Source of the DNA: Candidatus Coatesiibacteriota bacterium
GTDB taxonomy: Bacteria > RBG-13-66-14
DNA: 7,956 bases
NCBI GenBank assembly: GCA_014728185.1
Contig: WJMB01000314.1
Span: forward strand, 1-7,956
Direction: 5' to 3'
Within the stretch, counting starts at the first letter, position 1. Each line of letters starts with the position of its first letter. The position numbers were made by a program, and so were the translations under genes. Under the pieces are notes generated by a model. It did no database searches. It saw only the letters and a program-made list of their open reading frames with translations, and was not told the origin of the DNA. This document shows positions 1 through 6,156 of this stretch, piece after piece.

Positions 1-509
1 ACCAGTTGCTCGAAATTGGCGGGATCAGTGCTGGCTACGGCATCCTGGATTTCGCCGACAAGGGATTCGTGGAGTTCCTGATAGCTAATCTCTATCTGTT
101 CATCAGGTGTTGATTCTTCATCTCGTTGTACAATTGATTCAAGTGGTGTCTTTGTTTTTGGTTTTTCTTTATTTAGAAAAGATACAAATTCGTCATACTT
201 CTGTAACTTTTCTTTTGATAGCTGCCCGCTATTATTTTCTAGCTCAGAAATACCTCTATCTGTTATCTTAATGTGCGCTCGTTTAGGTCGAACGAGTAGT
301 TTTGCTTTAAATAAATAGGATATAGCCCAACTAACTCTATTATGTAGATATGTTTGCTGTCCGCTTGGCAATGTAGAATCAATCTCTTCATCAGTAAGAC
401 TAAAATACATAGCCATATTATTAACAGTATCTTTAAGAGAGTATGTTTTTCCATCGGAACATTGTTCCAAAATTGGTCTCATCAGTTCTTCATATGTAGG
501 TATAGCCAT
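1..509 (-). CDS. mrr: Mrr-type restriction endonuclease, N-terminal part (runs off the window)
   Basis: The reading frame opens with ATG at 507-509 and stays open to base 1, giving about 169 residues; the rest lies outside the window. The start (MAIPTYEELMRPILEQ), the segment SGQQTYLHNRVSWAISYLFKAKLL and the ITDRGISEL turn match the winged-helix DNA-binding domain (Mrr_N) of Mrr proteins. After a charged linker, YQELHESL...PANFEQL matches the entry to the nuclease domain. In known Mrr proteins that domain carries a PD-(D/E)xK fold and cuts methylated DNA (type IV restriction); the catalytic residues are not visible here. The gene begins 4 nt after the LysM stop, and AGGAGGT at its ribosome site is formed by the last LysM codons. 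Base composition is odd: roughly 30% GC over much of the N-terminal part, against over 55% in the last 60 bases and in the neighbours, which suggests transfer or domain shuffling. The family call is firm; activity is not shown. Confidence 0.85.
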   Translation of the reverse strand, partial: MAIPTYEELMRPILEQCSDGKTYSLKDTVNNMAMYFSLTDEEIDSTLPSGQQTYLHNRVSWAISYLFKAKLLVRPKRAHIKITDRGISELENNSGQLSKEKLQKYDEFVSFLNKEKPKTKTPLESIVQRDEESTPDEQIEISYQELHESLVGEIQDAVASTDPANFEQL

Positions 510-513
510 CCCC

Positions 514-1557
514 CTACCTCCTCACGTAATCCACATAGTCGCCGATCTCGATCCGGCTCACCGAGCCCAGCACCAGGCACGTCGCGGTGCTCTCGGTGGT
601 CTTCAGCACGCCCAGGGTGGCGATCTGCTCGTCGGGCAGCGTGACGGTGCCCAGGTCGGCGGGGTCTTCGACCTCGCGTCCCTCGCGCCAGACGACCAGG
701 CGGCTGCCCGGCACCAGTTCCATCTCGGAGCCCCAGTTGATGTAGACGATATTGCCCTCGGCGGCGTAGAAACGCCCGTCGCGCTCGCGGCAGACGTAGC
801 CGCGCAGGTCGTAGAGCTCGTCCTCGGAGGTCCACTCGCGGGGCTCGACGTAGGAGCGGAAGTTCAGGAACTCGTCCTCGACGTCCTCGCGGAAGCGCAG
901 GCCGTCGCCCTTCTGCAGGGCCTCGAAGCTGGCGATGATGGTGGCCCGGCTGACGTCGTCGTGGACCTCGTCGATTTCGAGGATGCCGACGTTCTGGATC
1001 AGGTTGCCGACGTCGATGCGGGTGCCGGGGATGACGACGCGGCCGCGGTCGCGGTAGACCAGGAACTGGGCGCCGGGGTAGAAGCCGTCGCGGTCGCCGC
1101 CGGAGACGTATACCTCGTCGTAGAGGGCGAACATGGTGCGCTCCTCGCCGACGGAGGCGACGATGTGGGCCAGCTCGGGCAGCTCGTCGATATCGGGAAC
1201 AACCTCGCCGCCGTACTCGAGCAGGCGGCGCCAGAGGGCGATCAGGTCCTCCTTGGAGAGGGTGATCAGCGGCTCCTCGTCGCGGATGCGCACGCGGATC
1301 TGGTCGGGCATGTCCGGCGGGACGTTGGGCGGGATGTAGAGCTCCTCGCCGGGGTAGATCCAGTGGGGGTGCTCGACGAGGTCGGGGTTGGCCTGCCAGA
1401 TCAGTGGCCAGAGCCAGGGGCTGCCCAGGAAGTCCTCGGAGAGGTCCCAGAGGGTGTCGCCGGAACGCACGGTGTAGATGCGGTCGGCGTCGAGGGTGCG
1501 CCCGGCGGCGATGACCGTCGCCAGTAGAAACACGACTAGCGGTAGGAGGCGTTTCAC
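514..1557 (-). CDS. LysM-domain envelope protein with two internal repeats
   Basis: A 347-residue exported protein. Residues 1-18 (MKRLLPLVVFLLATVIAA) form a signal peptide. Residues 27-77 are a LysM domain (YTVRSGDTLWDLSEDF...WIYPGEELYIP), the peptidoglycan/chitin-binding module, so the mature protein probably sits at the cell wall in the periplasm. The remainder is acidic. Residues about 149-222 and 271-344 look like two copies of one domain: both start VY(V/I), have a PG-x-(Q/R)-(F/L) turn followed by V(Y/W)R, then a G(I/V)L strand, an AT segment, and end in a GD motif. No enzyme motif is seen, so a structural or scaffold role is inferred. The start is GTG at 1555-1557, with AGGGGAG about 7 nt upstream; the next in-frame residues give the signal peptide, which supports this choice. 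It follows the yibQ-type gene by 72 nt and precedes mrr by 4 nt, so the three are probably co-transcribed. The LysM call is firm; the specific role is unknown. Confidence 0.85.
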   Translation of the reverse strand: MKRLLPLVVFLLATVIAAGRTLDADRIYTVRSGDTLWDLSEDFLGSPWLWPLIWQANPDLVEHPHWIYPGEELYIPPNVPPDMPDQIRVRIRDEEPLITLSKEDLIALWRRLLEYGGEVVPDIDELPELAHIVASVGEERTMFALYDEVYVSGGDRDGFYPGAQFLVYRDRGRVVIPGTRIDVGNLIQNVGILEIDEVHDDVSRATIIASFEALQKGDGLRFREDVEDEFLNFRSYVEPREWTSEDELYDLRGYVCRERDGRFYAAEGNIVYINWGSEMELVPGSRLVVWREGREVEDPADLGTVTLPDEQIATLGVLKTTESTATCLVLGSVSRIEIGDYVDYVRR

Positions 1558-1629
1558 GGCGGGCTCCCCTCGTCGGGTGGAGCGGGGTTAAGAGGCAGAG
1601 TATAAGTGTACGGTGCGGCGGCGGCGGGG

Positions 1630-2634
1630 TCAAGGGGTCAGGCAGGCCTCGGGAGGGACCAGGGCGACGCCGAGCTCGGCGGCCAGGGGCAGCAGACGGG
1701 CGATGGCGTCAAGGGTGCCGTCGCGGTCGTGGCCGATGGCGATGACGGGTCCGTCGCGCTCGACGGCCAGCTCGAGGGCGCGGCGCAGTTGGGCTTCGAT
1801 GCGCGCCGGGCTGGTCGAGTTGTCGAGGAAGATGTCGCGCCGGGCGACGGACAAGCCCAACTCGGCGGCGACCTCGCCGACAACGGAACCGTGGTGGGTG
1901 TAGGAGTCGATGAAGTAGAGGCCGCGCCCGGCCAGATCGGTCAGCACGACGGCCATCGCCCGGCGGTCGGCGGTCAAGCGGCTGCCCATGTGGTTGTTGA
2001 CGCCGTCGACGGGGCCGACGTCGGCCAGGGCTTCGGCGATGCGCCGGCGCAGTTCATCATCGGTGTGACTGAGGCGTAGGGCGCCGGGACCGGGATTCTC
2101 CGAGCCCAGAGGCTCGCAGGGCAGGTGGAGCAGCACCCGGCGGTCGGCCGCCCGGGCGGTGGCGGCGAAGGCGGACGAGTACTCGCGGAAGGGCAGCACG
2201 GAAGGGGTGACGGGGAGGTCGAGCAGGATCGATGAACGGGGGTCCCGGGCGCCGCAGTCGTCGATGATGATCGCCAGCCGGGGTCCGCTCCATCGCGGCG
2301 GGGACCAGATCAGGCTCAGCGTTGTCGAAGTCCGACCGCCCTCCGGACCGAATTCCATCACCAGGCGACGACGGGCGGCGGTCTCGTCGACGTGGTGGTC
2401 GAGGACGGCGAGGCCGCGGCCTCGGGCCAGGGCCGCCGCATTCTGGGCGAGGACCTCGGCGGCGGCGGCGTCGGCGACGGTCAGGCTCAGCGTGTCGGTC
2501 GGGCGACGGTTGGGCGAAGTCGCGTAATCGACGCCTAACAGGTCGGCCAGTTCGGCGGTGAAACCGGCGGCGACCGGCAGGACGAGGCCCGCCAGCAGCA
2601 GGAGGTAGACGATTCTGAGCAGGAAATTTTTCAA
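1630..2634 (-). CDS. yibQ: Divergent polysaccharide deacetylase family protein (YibQ-like)
   Basis: A 334-residue protein. Residues 4-24 are a hydrophobic signal or anchor, so the rest is probably periplasmic. From about residue 117 it matches the divergent polysaccharide deacetylase family (PF04748, YibQ): IIIDDCG at 122-128 (the family's IIIDDxG), NNHMGS at 213-218, FIDSYT at 241-246, RDIFLDN at 266-272 and IAIGHDR at 298-304. Asp125/Asp126, His215 and His302 sit where the family keeps likely metal-site residues. The family is related to carbohydrate esterases that deacetylate sugars, but the substrate is not established, so an envelope-glycan role is inference. The start is TTG at 2632-2634: an in-frame stop lies a few codons upstream, and the only other candidate between them is CTG or GTC. 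The Shine-Dalgarno is weak (GGA). The LysM gene follows in the same direction. The long upstream region holds a nested inverted repeat with sigma54-like motifs, so regulation may be unusual. Confidence 0.85.
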   Translation of the reverse strand: MKNFLLRIVYLLLLAGLVLPVAAGFTAELADLLGVDYATSPNRRPTDTLSLTVADAAAAEVLAQNAAALARGRGLAVLDHHVDETAARRRLVMEFGPEGGRTSTTLSLIWSPPRWSGPRLAIIIDDCGARDPRSSILLDLPVTPSVLPFREYSSAFAATARAADRRVLLHLPCEPLGSENPGPGALRLSHTDDELRRRIAEALADVGPVDGVNNHMGSRLTADRRAMAVVLTDLAGRGLYFIDSYTHHGSVVGEVAAELGLSVARRDIFLDNSTSPARIEAQLRRALELAVERDGPVIAIGHDRDGTLDAIARLLPLAAELGVALVPPEACLTP

Positions 2635-2728
2635 GGTTTTCCGCAGCGACGGGACGAGCTATTAGCGGCGCCCGGCCGGACCTTTGCCGCGCGAATCGAT
2701 TCGGCTGGATTGCCGCCGCCGCCCGGCT

Positions 2729-2744
2729 TTGGCACATTTCTTGC
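2729..2744 (+). promoter_or_regulatory. Sigma54-like -24/-12 motif, left arm of element 1 (points into the loop)
   Basis: TTGGCACATTTCTTGC followed by A fits YTGGCACG-N4-TTGCW with one mismatch (A for the last G). GG and GC are separated by exactly 10 nt as sigma54 requires. It points rightwards, away from yibQ, and no rightward gene follows nearby, so on its own it could only make an antisense transcript. Promoter function is inferred from the motif. Confidence 0.3.
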
Positions 2745-2787
2745 AGCAGAGCGGGGCGGCCTGATGGACAACCGCGGCCTCGAGACC

Positions 2788-2803
2788 GCAAGAAATGTGC
2801 CAA
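2788..2803 (-). promoter_or_regulatory. Sigma54-like -24/-12 motif, right arm of element 1 (points to yibQ)
   Basis: The reverse strand reads TTGGCACATTTCTTGC followed by G. It has the correct GG-N10-GC spacing and departs from the sigma54 consensus at the G of CACG and at the base after TTGC. Transcription would start near 2776, inside the loop, giving a leader of about 140 nt before the TTG start of yibQ. It is the mirror image of 2729-2744, so the two motifs face each other. Confidence 0.35.
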
Positions 2804-2871
2804 AGCCGGGCGGCCGGTACGGGGTGGCTGCTCGTGGCAAAGGTCCGGCCTGGCCGTGGGCTTACGAACAA

Positions 2872-2898
2872 GGGTCCCGATGGAGGTAATCGGGACCC
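2872..2898 (-). terminator. Hairpin, likely terminator of the two-TM protein gene
   Basis: GGGTCCCGAT (2872-2881) pairs perfectly with ATCGGGACCC (2889-2898) around a 7-nt loop. It lies 31 nt after the stop of the 2930-3463 gene on the leftward strand. What follows on that strand is CTTGTTCG, a poor T-tract, so termination may be weak or factor-assisted. The same stem would form in the opposite strand, but no rightward gene ends here. Confidence 0.55.
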
Positions 2899-2929
2899 GA
2901 GTTGGATTGATGGAGAACTGCGCCGGCGG

Positions 2930-3463
2930 CTAGTCGCCGCTCTCGTGGTCCGGAGCCTCGGACTCGGCGCTTTTACCCTTGCGCAGCACGAATAGGTAGA
3001 AGGCGTAAAGGATGAGGATATCGACGGCGGCGCAGAAAACTACGCCCTCGACGACGTTGAGCTCGATGGTGGCGGAGGGCTCGCCGGTGCCCAGCCCGGC
3101 GGCCAGCCCGCTGATGAACTCACGGGAGATGCTCGGCTTCTCCGGCGGCTCGGGGGCCTCTTCGTCGTCGGCGGGTTTCTCCTCGGCGGCCAGAGCCTCT
3201 TCGTAGGCGGCCAGCTCGGTCTCGTACTCGACCTCGAGACGTTCCCGCTCTGCGCTGACGGCGTCGGCGACGGTCTCCTCGCCGTAGTGATCGACGTAGA
3301 GACGGTCGAACATCATCTGGGCGAAGGGATTGCTCTGGCCCAGGGGCACCTGGACGGGATCAGCGGTCTCGGATATCCACATGTAGTTGAACACCGCCAG
3401 CCCGGCGATGAGGACGAACATGACGATAACCTGCCAGAGCTTGGTGGCACCGAGGACGTTCAT
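2930..3463 (-). CDS. Unrecognised two-TM membrane protein with acidic central domain
   Basis: A 177-residue protein that I do not recognise. Residues 9-30 (LWQVIVMFVLIAGLAVFNYMWI) and 139-160 (EGVVFCAAVDILILYAFYLFVL) are membrane segments. The central stretch, about residues 31-138, contains an alpha-helical, possibly coiled-coil part (AERERLEVEYETELAAYEEALAAEEK, 71-96) and a Pro/Glu-rich linker (about 97-112). A lysine before TM1 and RKGK just after TM2 suggest both ends are cytoplasmic with the acidic domain outside. The C-terminus is short and acidic. The start is ATG at 3461-3463, with AGGAGG about 5 nt upstream, a strong ribosome site. It stands alone between dnaN (263 nt upstream) and yibQ (295 nt downstream), with a hairpin after its stop, so it is probably a single-gene transcript. 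No function is proposed. Confidence 0.75.
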   Translation of the reverse strand: MNVLGATKLWQVIVMFVLIAGLAVFNYMWISETADPVQVPLGQSNPFAQMMFDRLYVDHYGEETVADAVSAERERLEVEYETELAAYEEALAAEEKPADDEEAPEPPEKPSISREFISGLAAGLGTGEPSATIELNVVEGVVFCAAVDILILYAFYLFVLRKGKSAESEAPDHESGD

Positions 3464-3555
3464 GGAGCCTCCTGGTAAACGCGCGGTCGGACTCCCGGAG
3501 CGGGGGTCGTCGAAGGGTGTGGTTTGTGGACCGGGGGTCTACGCCGGTCGTGCGA

Positions 3556-3586
3556 TCAATAGGGGCGGGCCGGCCGGTCGTGTCAA
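3556..3586 (-). promoter_or_regulatory. Possible promoter of the two-TM protein gene (proximal)
   Basis: On the leftward strand a perfect -35 TTGACA (3581-3586) is followed after 19 nt by TATTGA (3556-3561), a poor -10. The spacer is longer than ideal. The 10-mer GCCGGTCGTG occurs at 3543-3552 and again at 3573-3582, exactly 30 bp apart, the second copy overlapping the -35. That could be an operator pair, or chance in GC-rich DNA. Confidence 0.3.
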
Positions 3587-3661
3587 ATCAAATGGCGAGA
3601 GGAAGTAACGATAAGAGCGAGTGCCGGGCTTGATTCATCGGCGCCCAGCCTTGAGCGGTCC

Positions 3662-3689
3662 ATTGTACCAGATTTTATCGTGGTGTACA
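3662..3689 (-). promoter_or_regulatory. Possible extended -10 promoter of the two-TM protein gene (distal)
   Basis: On the leftward strand TGGTACAAT gives an extended -10 (hexamer at 3662-3667). TGTACA (3684-3689, 4 of 6 with TTGACA) lies 16 nt upstream. It sits just beyond the dnaN stop and would make a leader of about 190 nt for the 2930-3463 gene. It is the better of the two candidates for that gene. Confidence 0.45.
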
Positions 3690-3726
3690 GCCCCGACCCG
3701 CTGTGTACTTCGGGCGGGCAGTCGGT

Positions 3727-4830
3727 CTAGTAATCGTCGAGGCGCATGGGCATGATCAGGCAGAGGTAGTCGTCGCCGTCGACGGGCTTGATCAGCCCGG
3801 GGCGCAGGTTCTCCAGCAGCAGGAACTCGACCTCGGGGGCGTCGGTGGCCTTGAGTGCGTCGTTGATGTAGCGGGCGTTGAAGCCGATGCGCAGGTCGTC
3901 GCCCGAGTAGTTGACGGCCAGGGTCTCGCTGGCCTCGCCCTGCTCGCTCTTGCCGGAGATGCGCACAGATTCGCCGTCGAACTCGTAGGCGACGCGGTGG
4001 GATGTCTCGTCGGCCATCAGGGCGATACGCCGGGTGGCGTCGGCGAAGAGGCCGCGGTTGACCGTGGCGCTGCCCGGGAACTCTTGGGGGATCAGCTTCT
4101 GATAGTCCGGGTAATCGCCCTCGATCAGCGTGGCGGTCAGCACGGTGTCGGCGAAATCGGCCACCAGGTGGCCCCGGGCCAGGGAGAAGGTGACCTCTTC
4201 GACCTTGGAGGCCAGCTTGTCGATCTCGCTGACGGCCTTGGTGGGGATGATGCCGGAGAAGTCGTAGTCGCCCTCTTCGAGGGTGCGGGTGCTCTTGGCC
4301 AGGCGGCGGCCGTCGGTGGCCACGAAGACCAGCTCCTTGCCCTGGGCCGAGATATAGATGCCGTTGAGGAAGTAGCGCGTCTCGTCGTAGCTGACGGCGA
4401 AGATGGTCTGGCGGATCATCTCGCGCAGGGTATCGGCGGGCAGCGGCAGGGTGGTTTCCGGAGCGACCTCGGGGCGCGGCGGGAACTCGGCGGCTTCGAT
4501 ACCGGTGAGATTGAACTTGGCGTTCTCGCAGGTCAGCGCGCAGGCCGTCCCCTCGACGGTGACACTGACGGCGGCTTCGGGCAGTTCGCGCAGGATGTCG
4601 GTGAGCTTGCGGGCGGGCAGGGTTACCTCGCCCCCAGCGGCCACCTCGGCGGAGAGGCGGCAGCTCACGCCGACCTCGAGGTCGGTGGCTGTCAGGTTGA
4701 GCCGGTTGCCATCGGCGTCGGCCTGGACCAGGACGTTGGAGAGCACGGGCAGCGGAGGGTTCTTCTTGACCACGCCGGTTACCTGGGAGAGGGTGTCGAA
4801 GAGGGTCCCTCGTGAGCAGACGAATTCCAT
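3727..4830 (-). CDS. dnaN: DNA polymerase III sliding clamp (beta subunit)
   Basis: A 367-residue protein of normal beta-clamp length. The clamp is a ring-shaped homodimer that encircles DNA, tethers the replicative polymerase and docks many repair proteins. Family marks seen: SNVLVQADADGNRLNLTATDLEVG (31-54) in domain 1, ATDGRRLAKS (171-180) in domain 2, LIEGDYPDYQKLIP (235-248) at the domain 2/3 junction, FNARYINDAL (317-326), and the C-terminal YLCLIMPMRL (355-364) that lines the partner-binding pocket. Three domains of about 120 residues fit the fold. The start is ATG at 4828-4830, with GGGGGA about 6 nt upstream. Unlike the common dnaA-dnaN-recF order, its neighbours here are a zinc-finger/GspG-like gene (5020) and an unknown membrane protein (3463), with gaps of 189 and 263 nt, so it is probably transcribed alone. 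No DnaA-box cluster is seen beside it. The identification is secure. Confidence 0.97.
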   Translation of the reverse strand: MEFVCSRGTLFDTLSQVTGVVKKNPPLPVLSNVLVQADADGNRLNLTATDLEVGVSCRLSAEVAAGGEVTLPARKLTDILRELPEAAVSVTVEGTACALTCENAKFNLTGIEAAEFPPRPEVAPETTLPLPADTLREMIRQTIFAVSYDETRYFLNGIYISAQGKELVFVATDGRRLAKSTRTLEEGDYDFSGIIPTKAVSEIDKLASKVEEVTFSLARGHLVADFADTVLTATLIEGDYPDYQKLIPQEFPGSATVNRGLFADATRRIALMADETSHRVAYEFDGESVRISGKSEQGEASETLAVNYSGDDLRIGFNARYINDALKATDAPEVEFLLLENLRPGLIKPVDGDDYLCLIMPMRLDDY

Positions 4831-4930
4831 GCGCGTCCCCCTGGTTTTGCTGCGGACTTGCCGGCAAGATTGGGTTTGAAGCCGAGTCGGTTGGGCCTCC
4901 GTCCGTCGGCCGTGGCCGAAGGCGGAGCGT

Positions 4931-4962
4931 ATCCGGTTTAATCCGGTTCTTGACGACCGGTT
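4931..4962 (-). promoter_or_regulatory. Short CCGGTT repeats upstream of dnaN
   Basis: ATCCGGTT occurs at 4931-4938 and 4941-4948, exactly 10 bp (one helical turn) apart, and a third ACCGGTT lies at 4956-4962. They sit about 100-130 nt upstream of the dnaN start. Phased copies on one helix face resemble a regulator binding site, but no good -35/-10 pair could be fixed here (a weak TTGCCT-N18-TAATCT lies upstream on the leftward strand). An imperfect GC hairpin (4897-4927) lies nearer dnaN. Confidence 0.25.
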
Positions 4963-5019
4963 GAAGGCACTAGATTACTACGTATCGTGGAGTCGAGGCA
5001 AGGGGCGCGGTTCGGTCGA

Positions 5020-5781
5020 CTAATCGATGCGCACCCAGGCCAGCAGATCGTCGCCGTCGGGCTCTTCGTCGGGTTGGATGGAGGCGAGAGCGGTCTGGTA
5101 AAGCCCGTCGGGTCCGGCGCTGGCGATCATCACGCCGCGCTCGTCGCGGTAATAGCCGATAGGGTTGTCGTGGACGTCGGTGGGCAGCCCCTCTACCACG
5201 AGCTCATCGTCCAGGTAGGGTCCGAACCAACTGCGGGTGTCAGCGGGCTGAACGAGCAGGACACGCAGCGCGATCGACGAATGAACAGGATTGAAGGGAT
5301 CGGCGACGACACCGGATTCGTCGGCACCCTGGTCCTGGCTGCCGTCATCCCCGTCTTCACCGCCAATTGCCGTTTGATCGCCCGTATCGTCTCCGCCGTC
5401 ACTCGCTGAGTCAGGCTTTTCAGCGTCCGCTGGGTCTTCTTCGCCGGGCCAATGGAGCGCATCGGAGCGGTAGGTCTTGACGGCGTCGGCCACCTCTGCC
5501 AGGCGCTCGGCGTTGGGAGGCAGCTCGGCGGGGCGGCTGAACCACAGGCCGACGGCCAGACCGGTGAGGACCAGGGCGATGATTCCGGCGATGCGCCGGC
5601 GCCGCTTGGACGAGGTCTCGTCGGCGGCCAGGCAACGCGGGCAGATGTTCTTACCGGCCAAGCGCCTGCGGCAGTCCCGGCAGATCAGGCGACCGCAGGT
5701 CATACAGACGCCCACGGCGGGACGGTCGGGATGAACGGGGCAGTGTCCGCCGGGGGCTTGCGTACCGTAGCGGTCTTCCAT
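5020..5781 (-). CDS. B-box zinc finger membrane protein with C-terminal GspG-like domain
   Basis: About 253 residues from ATG at 5779-5781. A TTG at 5791-5793 would add four residues; ATG is preferred because GAG lies at a usable distance upstream. In order: residues 14-50 hold eight zinc ligands, CPVH, then CMTC, CRDC and CPRC with B-box-like spacing; RRRR at 61-64 precedes one membrane helix (about 65-82); an amphipathic stretch (RLAEVADAVKTYRSD); a very acidic Asp/Gly linker of about 50 residues (115-165); then a C-terminal domain. That domain resembles the soluble part of the type II secretion major pseudopilin GspG: ALRVLL, SWFGPYLDDE, LPTDVHDNPIGYYRDERG, IASAGPDGLYQT and a terminal DDLLAW. 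There is no prepilin peptidase site (GFTLIE type), so it is not a normal pseudopilin. With arginines before the helix, the zinc finger is probably cytoplasmic and the GspG-like domain outside. The specific role is unknown. A strong promoter lies about 270 nt upstream. Confidence 0.8.
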   Translation of the reverse strand: MEDRYGTQAPGGHCPVHPDRPAVGVCMTCGRLICRDCRRRLAGKNICPRCLAADETSSKRRRRIAGIIALVLTGLAVGLWFSRPAELPPNAERLAEVADAVKTYRSDALHWPGEEDPADAEKPDSASDGGDDTGDQTAIGGEDGDDGSQDQGADESGVVADPFNPVHSSIALRVLLVQPADTRSWFGPYLDDELVVEGLPTDVHDNPIGYYRDERGVMIASAGPDGLYQTALASIQPDEEPDGDDLLAWVRID

Positions 5782-6051
5782 TCCGGTTCTCAAACTCTTT
5801 TCGCATGTGAAGCGAAGCTGGGCTCTTCCAATCCGTTCAGTTTCCGAAGGAGCACCTGACGGATACAGCGACGTTGCCTCGGCAGGGTCGTTCCGATCAG
5901 GACGGCTTATGCCTTTGTCTCAAAGCGGACCGCTCCGGCTCCAGGCTCCTTCACCCCGACGCCCCTACCGGAGGACCCCGCCAGAGTTCGGCGTCGCATT
6001 GCATTCAGGCGTCTGCTCGATGGAGGGCTGAGGAAGGGTGGATTGTTGACC
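5782..6051 (-). other. Long 5' leader of the B-box/GspG-like gene
   Basis: About 270 nt lie between the predicted transcription start near 6051 and the start codon. I see no tRNA, rRNA or riboswitch that I recognise in it. A 17-codon open frame (MQCDAELWRGPPVGASG) occurs in the middle but has no ribosome site or amino-acid run to suggest attenuation. The stretch may hold an unrecognised RNA structure or nothing. Confidence 0.3.
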
Positions 6052-6057
6052 CGTGCG

Positions 6058-6086
6058 AGTATAGCAAGGAGGGGTTGGAGTGTCAA
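6058..6086 (-). promoter_or_regulatory. Strong sigma70-type promoter for the B-box/GspG-like gene
   Basis: On the leftward strand TTGACA (6081-6086) and TATACT (6058-6063) are separated by exactly 17 nt: a perfect -35 and a 5-of-6 -10. It is the best promoter match in the window. It points to the 5020-5781 gene and stands back to back with the lepB promoter. Confidence 0.75.
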
Positions 6087-6104
6087 AAGAAATAGCCCAC
6101 GCCG

Positions 6105-6154
6105 CCCGACGCATTCCCAAAGGTCTTCAACACATCCCCCAACACAGCGTCGGG
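6105..6154. repeat. Short inverted repeat between the divergent promoters
   Basis: CCCGACGC (6105-6112) and GCGTCGGG (6147-6154) are perfect inverted copies separated by 34 nt. They lie between the two divergent -35 regions, next to the rightward one. A shared regulator site is possible; an 8-bp match can also arise by chance. Confidence 0.3.
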
Positions 6155-6156
6155 AG

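Larger units (their letters stand above)
2670..2854. repeat. Nested inverted-repeat element, copy 1
   Basis: The outer stem pairs 2670-2688 with 2836-2854 (18 of 19 bp; the inner 15 are perfect: 2674-2688 with 2836-2850). The inner stem pairs 2718-2744 with 2788-2814 perfectly over 27 bp and encloses a 43-nt loop (2745-2787). A separate 12-bp palindrome, CGAATCGATTCG, lies at 2692-2703. The inner arm core GGCTTTGGCACATTTCTTGC recurs with two changes in a second element at 6285-6479, which also has a 43-nt loop and an outer stem. Seen on the strand of the downstream gene (yibQ), the two elements have the same orientation. It ends 35 nt before the yibQ start. No transposase gene or clear target-site duplication is seen. 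It could be a regulatory DNA element, a structured RNA or a small non-autonomous mobile repeat. Confidence 0.85.

Noticed and set aside
482..1633. Long Arg/Pro-rich open frame overlapping the LysM gene
   Set aside because: It is a shadow frame created by GC-rich codon use. It has no domain, and the LysM frame has a signal peptide, a LysM motif and a ribosome site.
1599..1633. TATACT at 1599-1604 with TTGACC at 1628-1633 upstream of the LysM gene on the leftward strand
   Set aside because: The 23-nt spacing is too long for a sigma70 promoter, and no better -35 exists. The gene is more simply read from the yibQ transcript.
3464..3726. Possible terminator or RNA gene after dnaN (imperfect GTACAGC/GCTGTGTAC pairing)
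   Set aside because: The stem is short and bulged and there is no T-tract. No tRNA-like arms are present.
3703..4815. 370-codon open frame on the opposite strand of dnaN
   Set aside because: It is an antisense shadow with Gly/Ala/Val/Asp-biased composition. The dnaN frame carries all clamp motifs.
4831..5019. Possible replication origin next to dnaN
   Set aside because: No TTATCCACA-type DnaA boxes or AT-rich unwinding stretch were found.
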